Source: Stropharia rugosoannulata
Taxonomy: Eukaryota > Basidiomycota > Agaricomycetes > Agaricales > Strophariaceae
NCBI GenBank assembly: GCA_028532985.1
Contig: JANCIK010000005.1
Coordinates: 2,734,501-2,798,500 of the forward strand
DNA length: 64,000 bases
Reading direction: 5' to 3'
Part shown: positions 51,600 to 62,628 of the stretch, one piece after another
How the letters are laid out: every line of letters begins with the position of its first letter
Numbering within the stretch: the first letter of the stretch is position 1
Made by a program: the position numbers and the translations under genes
The notes under the pieces: model-generated
What the model was told of the DNA's origin: nothing
The model's database searches: none
What the model saw: the letters and a program-made list of their open reading frames with translations, nothing else

Positions 51600-54500
51600 A
51601 ACGTGGGGAACCTTACTTTACAGCAAGGCCATCCAACTTGGATCGATGTTCAACGTATGGTACAAGAATGCTAACTTCAAGTAATATGCTGATGATAGAG
51701 CTTTAAAATTTAAAGGAACATGTACAATGGTCTCAATCAAGTTACGTTTGCTACTGTACAAGTCTGATGCCATGTACGTGCGCACTGCAGTATGCCTAAT
51801 GCCGCGAGCAGATGCCGCAAACCCATCTGTCTTTATCAGCTCGGCATTCCGGCTGTTCCCTATTTTAGTGCCACACAACTTCTGCCTCCATGTACCGTAG
51901 TCACAGTTATCCAAGAATTATGTTGAAGTATGCACACCGCACATTATCTGCTTCTAATACTAAGTCTTAGGAGTACACGAAAGCACAAAACTCGGTAGAA
52001 TATCTTTATTTGCTCAGATTAACAGCAACGCTCTCCCTACTCTCAATCTTGTTTGAAGGTCCAAAATGAACCCGGCAAAGATTGAAAATTATAAAGATTG
52101 ATCAGTGTCAAACTAACATGTACACTTTCAAGGACCTTAGCCTCTTACTGTGTCTAACGAGCTGCCTTACTTACCTATGTATCTTTTCCTGATGTCCTTA
52201 CAGGGATCACAACGGTACTTACCCATATTGGATACAACATTAGCGCAGCACTAAGGATGCCTTCACGGTAAATGAGTAGAATCTTGCAGCTCTCAGAGTC
52301 ACGCACATTGAGCGGATAAATCCCGCGAATCCACAGAAAGCGTACGGATTTAGCATGCCACCCCGGGAGCACCCTAATCTCGCGGACAACAAAACGACAG
52401 AATACAGATTCCACTTCAGTGAATCCCACCCAGGCTTGGCGTATGGGTTGCTAAGACCGGTTGGCGCTTTACCGGCGGTCGTCGCCACTTGTAGAAGCGT
52501 TTCTGAGCGTAGATCTGTACGCAGAAGTTATCATGGGTTCTTGATTTTGAGGGAGGCGATTGTTGCATGACGCGGCAGTGCAAAAGATCAATTTGTGTGC
52601 CCTTTTGGGATATCGACTGCGCAATTCTTTAGGCTCTAATACACATGCTTCCGTCGTTGCACTCCGAGGACAGTGAATTGCGCGAAAGATTTGACTCATC
52701 CAACGTCTGCGCAGTCGCTTTTTAAGTTATGCGGTTAAGAGGCCTCCGCAGAGTATAATTATCATACTCCTGTTCCGTTCATGCACACCGAGCGGCTCCG
52801 GTAAGGCAAGCTAACAGATAGCGCTTGCAATAAGGAATAAAAGGAATCGGTTAAGATTAAGTCATCACAAATGCGTGGAATAAAATAGGACATATTATGA
52901 CTTCATAATTTCCCAACACTCGCTGAAACCCACAGGCTAAACATATACTGATTCAAGTTCTCTGGGAACATAACTACACAGTCGTGATGAAAATGCCTAC
53001 TAATAATCCAGAGTGTTGTCCATGCTCTCAAAATGTTTCTCGCAAGCGGTACGGGAGACCAACATGAAGATAATGAAATTGGCTCGCGTACCTCGGAGAC
53101 CACAAGGGAAGGCAGTATGTGAAACGATGGGAATAGCACGGATACAACGCATCCGTGCCTCGCGAGGTAGTGCGCCGAGCGCCTGAAGCGCACTCGCCTC
53201 TGATAGCAGCTAAAAATAGAATAGCAGTGGGGGGCCGAATGTTAAGATCTCGCGTTAGCACACTAGGATTGGCGCTGGGTCCGGCTGGACAACAGAGCAC
53301 CAGATGTTGCGGCATGTTATCATGATGACACGATACTAACGGCCTGTACTATCTTCAGGTATTGTGGGAGTGAGCGGTCCCAATAATCGTCCATGCTCTC
53401 AATAACGCGTTCGTGCATGACCGCTGAGACCCGAGGGTGGAGATGTAGAAGAGTTAACCATCGGGTATAAGGGTTATCAAGAGCCTCTACTGTTTATTTC
53501 AGGTACATCGGGCCAATTAGAGGTTTTACAGAAACTTTGGAGTGCGCAAAATTGCACCTGGAGAAATTTGAATCCAAATGAGTCGGTAATCCTGATTCTA
53601 ATAGAGCAGGCAGACAGCCTTTGTATACCATTGCCGCTGCAAATGAGTTTTAATCAGGAAAACCCACGAGTAATACGGACGGTTCATAAAACTACTGCAT
53701 TTCCGAGGCTCATCCTTGGTATGTGTGTACACTTTCGCTAGCCTTGTTTAGTTGCCAATGAATTGAAAATATACACCATTACATGCTTCACGTGGAGTCG
53801 CCTGATCATGTTACTGTCAAAGGTATGCAGACTCTGGACCTCTGTATAAGGAGCGAATTACTACCACTTGATGAATCAACCCACTGAACGCTACCACGTT
53901 GATAATCGCAAAACTTACAAAGCTCCATGACAGATGGAAACGAGCAGGCACAAAGAGAAGCACAATCCCTGCATTTTCATCTCCTCTTACCCTAGTAAGC
54001 CTCTGATTTACCCTTGGAGACGGCGTTGAATGGTCGGTTAGATCACAATTATAGACAAGCATCTCTAATCAACTGCAGATACTGAGTAAGTGAATTTATA
54101 AGATACTACGTGACCAAGCTACTAGTACTAGGTCGTCGTCTTGTAGTCTAATCCTCTATCCGAAACCATGTATTTAAGGTATATAGCTACGAGTGGCAGT
54201 GTGCCTTTAACAAATTTGGAAGTATACTGCTGCGGAGGTGTATGAGGGTATGCTTCCCTGCTATCAGTTTTTCAAATACCGTCTTGCCGATTATGGCAGC
54301 ACGAAATACCATTAACGCCCAAATTTAAAGCGGCAAATAGGTGCACAGACTGCACATACACGATTCGATTCCGAGTCCGCGCAATTCTGGCAGTCTCCGG
54401 ATTTTTGTCACTCATATTCGACTAAGATAGAAAGGTCCAGGTCGCGAACTTCTTTGATGTTCCTCTCCTGGAAGTGTCTGCATAGCACAAGTAAATTTAC

Positions 54501-56151
54501 TTCAAGTTGTCCGAGGTCACCAATTGTCCCTAGACAGATTGAAGATGGGGGATATATTTATCAGTGTTTCGGACTGACTTTTGTCTTCCCAGATCAGCCA
54601 ACGAGAATTTACCATCCGGGATTGTTTCCGATAACTGGTAACCAGCTTCTGTGCGCGATTACGGCAATTATTGAGGTGGTAAATAGAGTCTCCAATGGGA
54701 GGGCTTGAGAGGGAGAAAGAAGTGAAATGCAAAAAGTTTCTGTGAGAATGTAAGTAGCTGCTCTCTGGGAATAAATGACTCCGGTGTCTCCTATTCAAGC
54801 TAGTACATTTTAGACCGGAGGGTCACTGAATGTTTGTTAACACATAAGGAAATAACGTTCGTTCTATGATGATCACCGATTATGTGTGAATAAACTGTGA
54901 AGAGCCCATCTACAGTGCCTCTGAGGTCCTACGCCGACTCATTGCGCTGAATAGATTAATACAGCACCTGTCTGTTGGTAGTTAGTAGTTGGAATATGCC
55001 ATCACCTCTTGACTCCTTATTTGATACACATTCAAGTTATATTTAGAATCTTGTGTGCGAGAAAGACCACAGAGTTCAGGAACTTACACTGGTCTGCGGC
55101 GTGAGTGAAGTCCGACATAGAGAGATATTTCTTACTTTGATGAATCGCAGCTCGAAAGAGTCCGCATGCATAGGATTCAAAAAACATATTCAAAACCGCA
55201 GACTAACTCCTGTTTTAGTAGTGAGATTAATGGAGATCAATGAGAGCTACGTTTACAAATCTCTCTGAGAATACCAGATGAGATGGGCGGTAGGGTAGAA
55301 GAGATTTAGAACTTGTTACAAAGGCATTTAATACCTTATTTTAGTCACAGGAATAATGTGATTATGTGCTCGAAGAGTTGGTAGCGGCCCAATACCATGA
55401 AATATGTCAGCCTTTATCAGTGTTCACCAGTAACAAGGAGGTCATTCCATGCTCTGTAATACGGTTATGCTACTTAGTGAGCCATAATCTCCGAGCGTGG
55501 TCTGTTTATCAGGTGGGTGAACGAAGTCCTTCACGCTGGTCGTTCTGATCGATATTGAGCTTACAACGTACTAGTTGTTAGTAATCGCGACAAGGAATAT
55601 ACTAATACAACTTTGGAACTCATTGATTAAAAAGAGCGCGGTACAGCTCCTTTTACTAAGGATTGTATTTGCTTGAAAGGTCTAAAAAATCAGAAACACA
55701 GTGTGCGCGGTCAAGACGTGCCTTTGTTTCTGTACTTAGCAGTGCTACTACTAATTGGCTAAACATTGACATGTCGGCATTGAAATCAATATAATTATTA
55801 ACGTTACGCAATTACGGCAAGATATAAGTGTCTCCTAGCTACGTACACTGCCCTCTAATTGCGCAGCAGTGGGTTTGATTGAAGAAGAGGAGATCGGGAA
55901 GGAGAAGCCGCACAAGCTGGAGTGAGTGTTTGTTTTTGCTCTGTTTTGCCTGATTTGGAAGGCGTACAGCCACTACGCAACGCCTATTGAACAATTCACA
56001 TGCGTCGGTCCATCTGCTTTCTGACTTACCCCGCATTCTTCATATTCGGAAGGAACGGTTTTAGTACCGAGGATCTTGCAACTTGCATTGTTGTACGTTA
56101 TGCTTTCCCCTCCGCAGCTGCCCTTCACCGATCCCCTCATCGTGCATCCAG
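51600..56151. other. gene-poor region of 4.5 kb
   Basis: Only short frames without motifs occur on either strand. No transposase, reverse transcriptase, terminal repeat or RNA gene is visible. The sequence is AT-leaning and may be decayed insertion DNA next to the Helitron. Confidence 0.5.
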
Positions 56152-57756
56152 ATGCAATCGTTGTTATCCCCAGCTGAGAGTCATGCGTTCCAGTCCTTCC
56201 TCTCAACCATGGACTACACCGATGACACATTAACGGCTTCAGAATGGGCCCTATATAATTCCCATACCACGGACTTCAATATGCAGGACGATGCACAGCT
56301 TGACGGAGATGTAAACCCTGAGAGGCGAGAAGCTTTGACTAAAGCGACAAAGGATCTCATGTCGCTCGATCCCGAAGGCTGGAGCGGCAGTGCTTCTATG
56401 GCCAACCATAACTCAAACGCACAAAACCATAATACGTATGAAGCCAATGGCAACTATGATCTGCATCAAACAGAACAACGCTATCTGCAGCAGCAACGCG
56501 CTCTTGACGAACAACGGCAACGGCAGCTGCAGCACCTACAGCACCAACAGGACCGGCAGCACCATAACTCTTTCTCCTCAGGGTCGGATATTTTCCCGTT
56601 CTTACATAGCAAGATGCATCAAGACCCTCCGACTCAGGAGCTCAGATACCCCATGCAACGTCCGCAGCAACATTCGCACCTGGCGCTATCGCCTTTGAAC
56701 ACCAGCAGCTCAGATCACGGTTCTCCTACCACGCCCTCCCACCCACACTCTTTCAGCGGATTTCAGCAGCAGCCGAGCACACAGCTTCAAAATCAGCCGC
56801 ACCAGGTGCACATACCCCAGCATCCGCATCCCGATCACTCAAGAGGAGGCTCCCCCGCATCCGGACCTTCTATACGGGCCAAGCGGCCGCCGGTTCAATC
56901 ATCCATGCTTGGGTCGTTGTCCACCTCCTCGTCCCTGCCTCACTCCAGTATCGCCAACTCGGACCAGAACGTCTCTTCGTCCAGTGGCACCCGTAGCAAC
57001 CCGCCCACCTCAAATGGTCCTGCCAAGCGCATGCGCTCCTCTACGTCTCCGGTAGTAAGCCTTAAAACTAACGGGGCTGTAAATTCACAGTCCCGGTCGC
57101 AGACGGGTCTTTCGAAGCCCTCACAAACCCTGTTGTCACCTTCGCAGAAAAAGGCGAATCATATTCAGTCGGAGCAGAAGCGGCGGGCTAATATTAGGAG
57201 GGGATATGAGGCATTGTGTGAGACTGTCCCTGCCCTGCGCGAGGCGATCCGGGAAGAGGAAGAGGCTGAGCGCAATGCCGCGAACGGCGTAAAGGGTCGG
57301 AAGAAGAGCAGGAGTAGGAAAGGACAGAAGGATGGCGACCAAAAGGAGAAGGACAAGCTGGATGGCAGAGCAGGTCCAAGGAGCGAGAACGTGGTCTTGT
57401 CAAAAAGTGCGTTACCGTCCCCTTATTTATTATGGATATCCTCATCTGGGGTTGCCCACTATATGCACTCTGTTCTGCAAACGCCGTTTTATTTCCTCGG
57501 TTGTACTGATTACTCGCCTTTTCTTTCTTCAGCAATTGAACATATACAAGAGTTAATCGCCGATCGGTCCGCCCTGCTTGCGCGCTTACACCGCGCACGG
57601 TCGTGCTTACCCCCCGGCCATCATGCTTTAACGCCTCTCATCGCGGACCCGCCGTGGGAACGCGAATGGAAAGGCGGAAGTGGACGGCTTGGGGATGAGG
57701 ATCCCGAAGGTGAAGGAGAGAGCGAGGGCGAAGACGAGGGAGGTGATGGAGAGTGA
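56152..57756 (+). CDS. bHLH transcription factor
   Basis: This is a basic helix-loop-helix regulator. Two exons are joined by an intron at about 57410-57530. The start at 56152 (MQSLLSPAESHAFQSFLSTM) is the most conserved-looking. The N-terminal 340 residues are Gln/His/Ser-rich (HQQDRQHHN, poly-Pro/Ser). The basic region and helix 1 read NHIQSEQKRRANIRRGYEAL then CETVPALREAI. The loop is very long, about 60 residues and Lys/Glu-rich, spanning the intron. Helix 2 is TIEHIQELIADRSALLARLH. The C-terminus is acidic (EGEDEGGDGE). The His/Glu/Arg arrangement in the basic region fits E-box binding. Targets are unknown. Confidence 0.88.
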   Translation: MQSLLSPAESHAFQSFLSTMDYTDDTLTASEWALYNSHTTDFNMQDDAQLDGDVNPERREALTKATKDLMSLDPEGWSGSASMANHNSNAQNHNTYEANGNYDLHQTEQRYLQQQRALDEQRQRQLQHLQHQQDRQHHNSFSSGSDIFPFLHSKMHQDPPTQELRYPMQRPQQHSHLALSPLNTSSSDHGSPTTPSHPHSFSGFQQQPSTQLQNQPHQVHIPQHPHPDHSRGGSPASGPSIRAKRPPVQSSMLGSLSTSSSLPHSSIANSDQNVSSSSGTRSNPPTSNGPAKRMRSSTSPVVSLKTNGAVNSQSRSQTGLSKPSQTLLSPSQKKANHIQSEQKRRANIRRGYEALCETVPALREAIREEEEAERNAANGVKGRKKSRSRKGQKDGDQKEKDKLDGRAGPRSENVVLSKSALPSPYLLWISSSGVAHYMHSVLQTPFYFLGCTDYSPFLSSAIEHIQELIADRSALLARLHRARSCLPPGHHALTPLIADPPWEREWKGGSGRLGDEDPEGEGESEGEDEGGDGE

Positions 57757-58938
57757 TTTTATGTTAACACTATACAGTGGCCCCCTTAACATCCTCGGAA
57801 CGCGCCCTTGCAAAGGAGTCGGGAGGGAGCAGTAAGAGGATGGTTCGAGAGGGATGACGTCAACTAGTTGGCAATAAATGACACTGGAGAGACAATGGGG
57901 TGACCTCGGAGCTTCCAACCCTGCAAGGTACAGGCATAGTTCGGCACTCCCGCAAGCCTGTAGGAAGTGAGCTTCGTTTTCGTGATTTATATAATGCTAT
58001 TTGTATTGATGAGAACATCCAGGTCCGGATTTTGCACGAGGTGCTTCGCCTCTCCCATCCATTCTTTTCATCCCATTTTTTGCTTCGTCTTTGTACTTCG
58101 CTGTCCCACCAATAGTGTTCGTGATACGGTCATTCTCTTCGGTCTCCCATTAAAAGCTGTCCCCATTAAAAGTGCATTTATCTTGCATTTATCTGATTAT
58201 TTCTCGTTGTACTTCCTGCTTGCAATTCCTGTAACACCTTTTTAATGTCTCTCATTGTCATGATATCTCAAGCCCACTTTTCTTTTACAACTTCTCTGTC
58301 TGGGACTTGGACTTCTTGGACTTTCACACTACTACCCCTTTGTTGCTATTTCTTTTTATTCCTCTATATATATCCTCTGTGGTCAGAAATGTTCTTGAAT
58401 CATCTCTCATGATCCGTAAACTTTATACACATTATCCCCCCTCACAGTACTGGGCGGCGGCTGTTTGTATACTTTTGGACTGTGTTAACTTGACACATCA
58501 AAACTAGGCACCCCTTGCCAGCTTCATTATGTCAAGGAATCATCGACATTGAATAAGACGACCAAGCACAACACTGCCGCTATACGATGCCCTAAACTAT
58601 TGGCACTGGGCGCTACACAGGCTGTGTAGCCTTTGGCGACAATGAGACCTGTGGCAGGCTTGGCAGCGGGACTTCGACAGGCGCTTCCGTTATGTGTTCC
58701 TAACCAAGTCCTCAAAGGGAACTTACATCGCATGTTTTGGGTCTGCCCTCGGGCCAAGCATTTTAATTACAGCGCCTCCTGGAAAAATGCTCACGGAGGC
58801 CGTGTGCAACGGGTCCTTGGCTGACATCTCCGCTAGGGTCTAATGCAGTTCGATGGCTTAAATGCCTCCTCACTCAGGACTTTAGAAAATTAAGCCGTCG
58901 ATCTTACTTCTCAACGTACAAGGCAATAATACAGCACC
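57757..58938. other. intergenic stretch
   Basis: The first 700 bp are pyrimidine-rich on the plus strand. Open frames at 57900-58245 and 58633-58824 show no motif. No RNA gene or repeat is seen. Confidence 0.5.
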
Positions 58939-59675
58939 ATGGTGACTTTCCTTGCTGCAGTAGCATCGCTTGTGTTCTCTTCTACATTCGGTGAGAGAGG
59001 TTATTCCGTCAGTTAGACGTATTCGACGCTTACAATAATTTGTCTACAAAGCGACAGCTACGCCGTCGGCCTCGACACCCCTGTTGCGTCGCCAGGCCTC
59101 GCCAGATATAACACCAAGCGATGTTCCTTCGGCATGTGTTGATGTATGCCAACCCCTGCAAGTGTTCGCTGGTGTACGTTCCTCCAAGTTAACGAACGCC
59201 CTGTCTCAACAGCATCTCACTAATCATTCTTCGCTGGCGATAGACTTGCGACCAGCCCAGCTGCTTCTGTACAGCCTCAATTGCCTCCGCTTACGATGAC
59301 TGTCTCTCTTGCGCGCTGAAGCAGAACATCGCCGGATTCACCCAAGCAGACGTAGACGCCGCTGTAAAGGGTACGACTCTTTTCATCTTTGATGTTGTCA
59401 CTATAACTGACCGAGTCTTTATAGCATACACAGATGCATGCGCGGACGCGGGATTCTCTGTGGATGTATCTGATGACAATGGAAGCAGCAGCGCGAATAC
59501 CCAGTCTGCAAACCCCGTGAAAAGCAGTGGGACTGGCACAGGTGCTAGTGCTGCTTCAACGTCGACGTCGACGAATGGCCCTTCCAAGAGTACCGGAGTT
59601 GGTCTGAGTCGTAGCTACGTAACACTCATTGGGCCGATACTCATTGCCGTGGTGGCTGGATTGGCAATCTTGTAG
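58939..59675 (+). CDS. small secreted Cys-rich GPI-anchored protein
   Basis: Four exons join a signal peptide (MVTFLAAVASLVFSSTFATA) to a Cys-patterned domain: SACVDVCQPL, TCDQPSCFCT, YDDCLSCALKQNIAGFTQAD and YTDACADAGFSV. A Ser/Thr-rich linker (SSGTGTGASAAS) and a hydrophobic tail (SYVTLIGPILIAVVAGLAIL) suggest GPI anchoring. The Cys spacing is like that of agaricomycete small secreted proteins and does not match CFEM closely. It probably sits in the cell wall. The specific role is unknown. Confidence 0.75.
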
Positions 59676-60635
59676 TAAGAGTCGATTTTGCCGTTATTTA
59701 CCTTCAACTACACCTATATGGACTTGAAATGTTGTATTGACTCGAAATAATGTACATAACGCTGTTTTATTTGCGAACGCAAAAAATGCACAGTACATGA
59801 GGCCCACCATCTATGGATGGAAGGTTGTAGATAGAATATATAGCTGCCTTAAAGGCGCTTGGCAATAGTGCCATGGTGGGCGCTTATTTAGTAAGCTGGG
59901 CGCCTACTTAAATGTCCGAAAAGGACGGCTAGTACTGCCATGAAACATCATAATGGCTACCCCCACTTCTGGAGTATCGCTGCTTAGTAGTAAGTACCAA
60001 AGCTCATTTGTCGGATCCCGCGCGGCTATTATCGTCTAGTTAGTGGAAGGATTCTTTATCTTGGCTCACTACGATTGTGATGACAGGCATCAGATTTAAT
60101 CATTAATCAGTGCTAGAGTGCAGCGTTCGAATCAGCGCGGAATCCTGGTGCTTAGATTCCATTCTACGTCTACGCACGCAAATAGGAGATGGTTACTGGC
60201 ACCACTTTATGAATGGAATTTGTCGTTATCAATTGCCAAAGTCAATACAAGTTATTACATAAATACTCGCACTGTGTTTCGAAATTCATCCTCACATCCT
60301 CAGCAGGTCCAACGGTATTCAGAGCCCACAATGACTGCGAGCATGACTCGGTGAGTTAACAGAAGAGAAACTCACAAGACTTTCTGTGTATCAAACAGTA
60401 TAGAAAAAATCAAAAAGGTTCGACAACGCTTTCTGGAGACGGTGATTTCTGCGAATGATCAAGAAAGAACGGACGATTGTTACAGTTTGTACACAGGTAG
60501 ATAAATCAATCACTACGTTATATGGGGCATCGCAGAAGTAGATGTATCGATTTGCAGCGGTGTAGATGTGAATAGTGTTCAAAATATAGGAACGGAGTGA
60601 TAGACGTCGCCTTCAAGTTAGGGTGCGCTTCGGAC
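59676..60635. other. convergent intergenic stretch
   Basis: This lies between the 3' ends of the secreted protein gene and eIF5. A local near-repeat GGGCGC-TATTTA / GGGCGCCTACTTA occurs at about 59878-59910. A tRNA-like T-loop at 60124 fails on pairing. No gene is supported. Confidence 0.5.
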
Positions 60636-61978
60636 TTACTCGTCGTCATCATCGTCGTCATCTGCCTCCTGAAGCCACTAAGATCAAAGTTTCAGCCAAG
60701 GTACAACACGCGAAAAAAAAATGCTTACCTTCAAGAATGGCTCGCTGGCCTTTCTGACCTTCTTACTGGTATCTTTGTCAACATACTTCTTGCTAACATG
60801 GGTACCCCACTGAGTGACCACCTCCTCGTCCAATACATCGATCTGATAGAATGCCATAAGGATCTTGGGAACCGTTGGGATAAGATCGGGATGAGTGAAG
60901 CCCAGGAAACGCTCAACGCCGCCCAACAGGGACTTCTGATGCTTCTCAGAAGTCACCATCTTAGCCAGAAGAGCGCCATAGGCCTCGATCTCGTTGACTA
61001 TGTTAGCAGTAAACAGGGCCTGAACTAGCACGACAAGGGTTTTATGCTTCTTCTCGATACCCAGATCTTGGGCTTTCTTGTAGACTGCTAAAGAGCGTGC
61101 CTTGGTGTCCTCGTCCGGGTTTTCTTCGATCCAACGACCGAGAACGGCATAAGGACTGTTGGCATCGTCGTCACTGCCATCATCGTCTCCACCAAGAGTA
61201 GCGGCTGCCATTGACCCTTCAAGGGCCTTGACACGGGCCTTGACAGCCTCTGGGGAAGTGTCGGCGGACCAGTCTTCCTTAGCCAGCTTGGTCTCCGTAT
61301 TGAGGTCCGCAGCTTCGGCCTTAATCTTCTTTGTAAGATAGTCGTCACTTTCATTCCCATCATCATGGGGTGACTCGGCCCCTTCACCGGCTGGATCCGG
61401 GTTCCCGGCGCCTCCTACGCCGCCAGCCGCATCGCCGCCAGTATTCTTGTTCTTGCCCTTCTTGATCTTGACGGGCGGGTTTTTGACAATGAACGTTGTA
61501 AGCTTGTGGCGCATGTCGACACCGGTGCGCTCTCCACAAGCCTTGCAATCCCGAATAATCTCTTCGTTGCGTCCAGACTTTAGGATGATGAGCTCGGTCT
61601 CCGGATTTTTGCAAGATCTGCAGAGAACAAATTTATCGATGAACACGTCAAGAAGTTCGCGCAAACGGTTGGCGTCGTGAGCGCCATTAACGATGTATCG
61701 GTCGTTTTTCTCGTCAAAAGTGGTCTGTGCACCAAGTTCGCAACCGAAGAACTTGGTGGTGTAGGTAGGGGGTCTGCTGAGAGCACGAGCTACGTCGGAC
61801 ATATTGGGGATGACAGTTTTGATACCATTTCCTTTCCCTTCGATTTTAGTGGTCAGAACAGGCATGCTAAGGGTGGATAATCATCAAACACATGCATCAC
61901 TTGGGCGACGGAAGAAGCGTACCGGTAGCGATAGAACTTGTCGTCGACATCGCGGCGAATGTTAACTACTCCGGCCAT
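60636..61978 (-). CDS. TIF5: Translation initiation factor eIF5
   Basis: eIF5 is the GTPase-activating protein for eIF2 in the 43S preinitiation complex. Three exons are joined. The start is MAGVVNIRRDVDDKFYRYRM, with the catalytic Arg region near residue 15 (VNIRRD). The zinc ribbon is CRSCKNPETELII...CKACGERTGVD. A linker rich in Gly, Asp and Lys precedes the C-terminal W2 (MIF4G-like) domain, which ends EPFLKWLQEADDDDDDDE with the aromatic/acidic AA-box. All features are intact. Confidence 0.95.
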
Positions 61979-62628
61979 ATTGAGCTGCTTAGAGGTTATT
62001 TAACGCTGTGGGATATGTGTTAGGCGGTCTGGATGAGGAACGAGCTGGATTCTCACAAAACGAGTAGGGGATCTGGGCAAATATCTTTTATCCTTTGGTA
62101 TAGCAATTGGAGGTCGAAGCATGAATCCTCTGCCGTGACAGAAGAGGGTGCTGGGTGATTGGGGAGTGAGAGACAGAATGTTGAAGACTGCACGATGCAA
62201 AGGCTAGGATGGAACTATGGTGGTGGTTCACTCGTAAGCTGGTTTTTAAATTACACGTTGCCTCGGCTCCTTCAAAACTTATACCTCCGCCTGCCGTCAT
62301 GCCGCGACTTACGGTCGGCAGTATCCGTGGCGCCTTACTGTATTTCCAGGTCACTTCCAGGTACTTACTCATCTTAGCTCATCTTCGACCGAGAGGACCA
62401 GGACGGCATTGATACACCGGGCGTGTTGCATGTCAAATAATAACCAGAAAGTGTTGAGATGTAAGTCGCGTTTTTCATATCCCCCAGCGCGCTGAGTTCA
62501 AAATAGAATTATTTCTTGGCAGACGCACGTTCTCCGGAGGCCGACTCGGGACGAACTAGCCATAAGTTTACCTCGCAAATTTCACTACGCGACTATGCAT
62601 TTGGTCATACCAGTAGTACTACCACAGT
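61979..62628. other. intergenic stretch
   Basis: This lies upstream of eIF5 and downstream of the LRR/F-box-like gene, so it holds the eIF5 promoter and the 3' flank of the other gene. Short frames on both strands have no motif. Confidence 0.5.

Larger units (their letters stand above)
45192..51600 (+). mobile_element. Helitron element (boundaries unresolved)
   Basis: The transposase gene plus a 3' flank containing a 75-bp tandem repeat is taken as the minimal element. A CTAG followed by T occurs at about 51590, which would fit a Helitron 3' end, but no strong GC-rich hairpin precedes it. The 5' end is not identified. True boundaries need comparison with other copies or an empty site. Confidence 0.5.

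Noticed and set aside
51580..51600. CTAG followed by T as the definite Helitron 3' end
   Set aside because: The motif is too short and no clear GC-rich hairpin precedes it. It is kept only as a candidate boundary.
58939..59675. CFEM domain call for the secreted Cys protein
   Set aside because: The number and spacing of Cys do not fit the eight-Cys CFEM pattern well enough.
60020..60140. tRNA-like segment with T-loop GTTCGAATC
   Set aside because: The bases flanking the T-loop (CAGCG and CAGCG) do not pair, and no matching acceptor stem was found.
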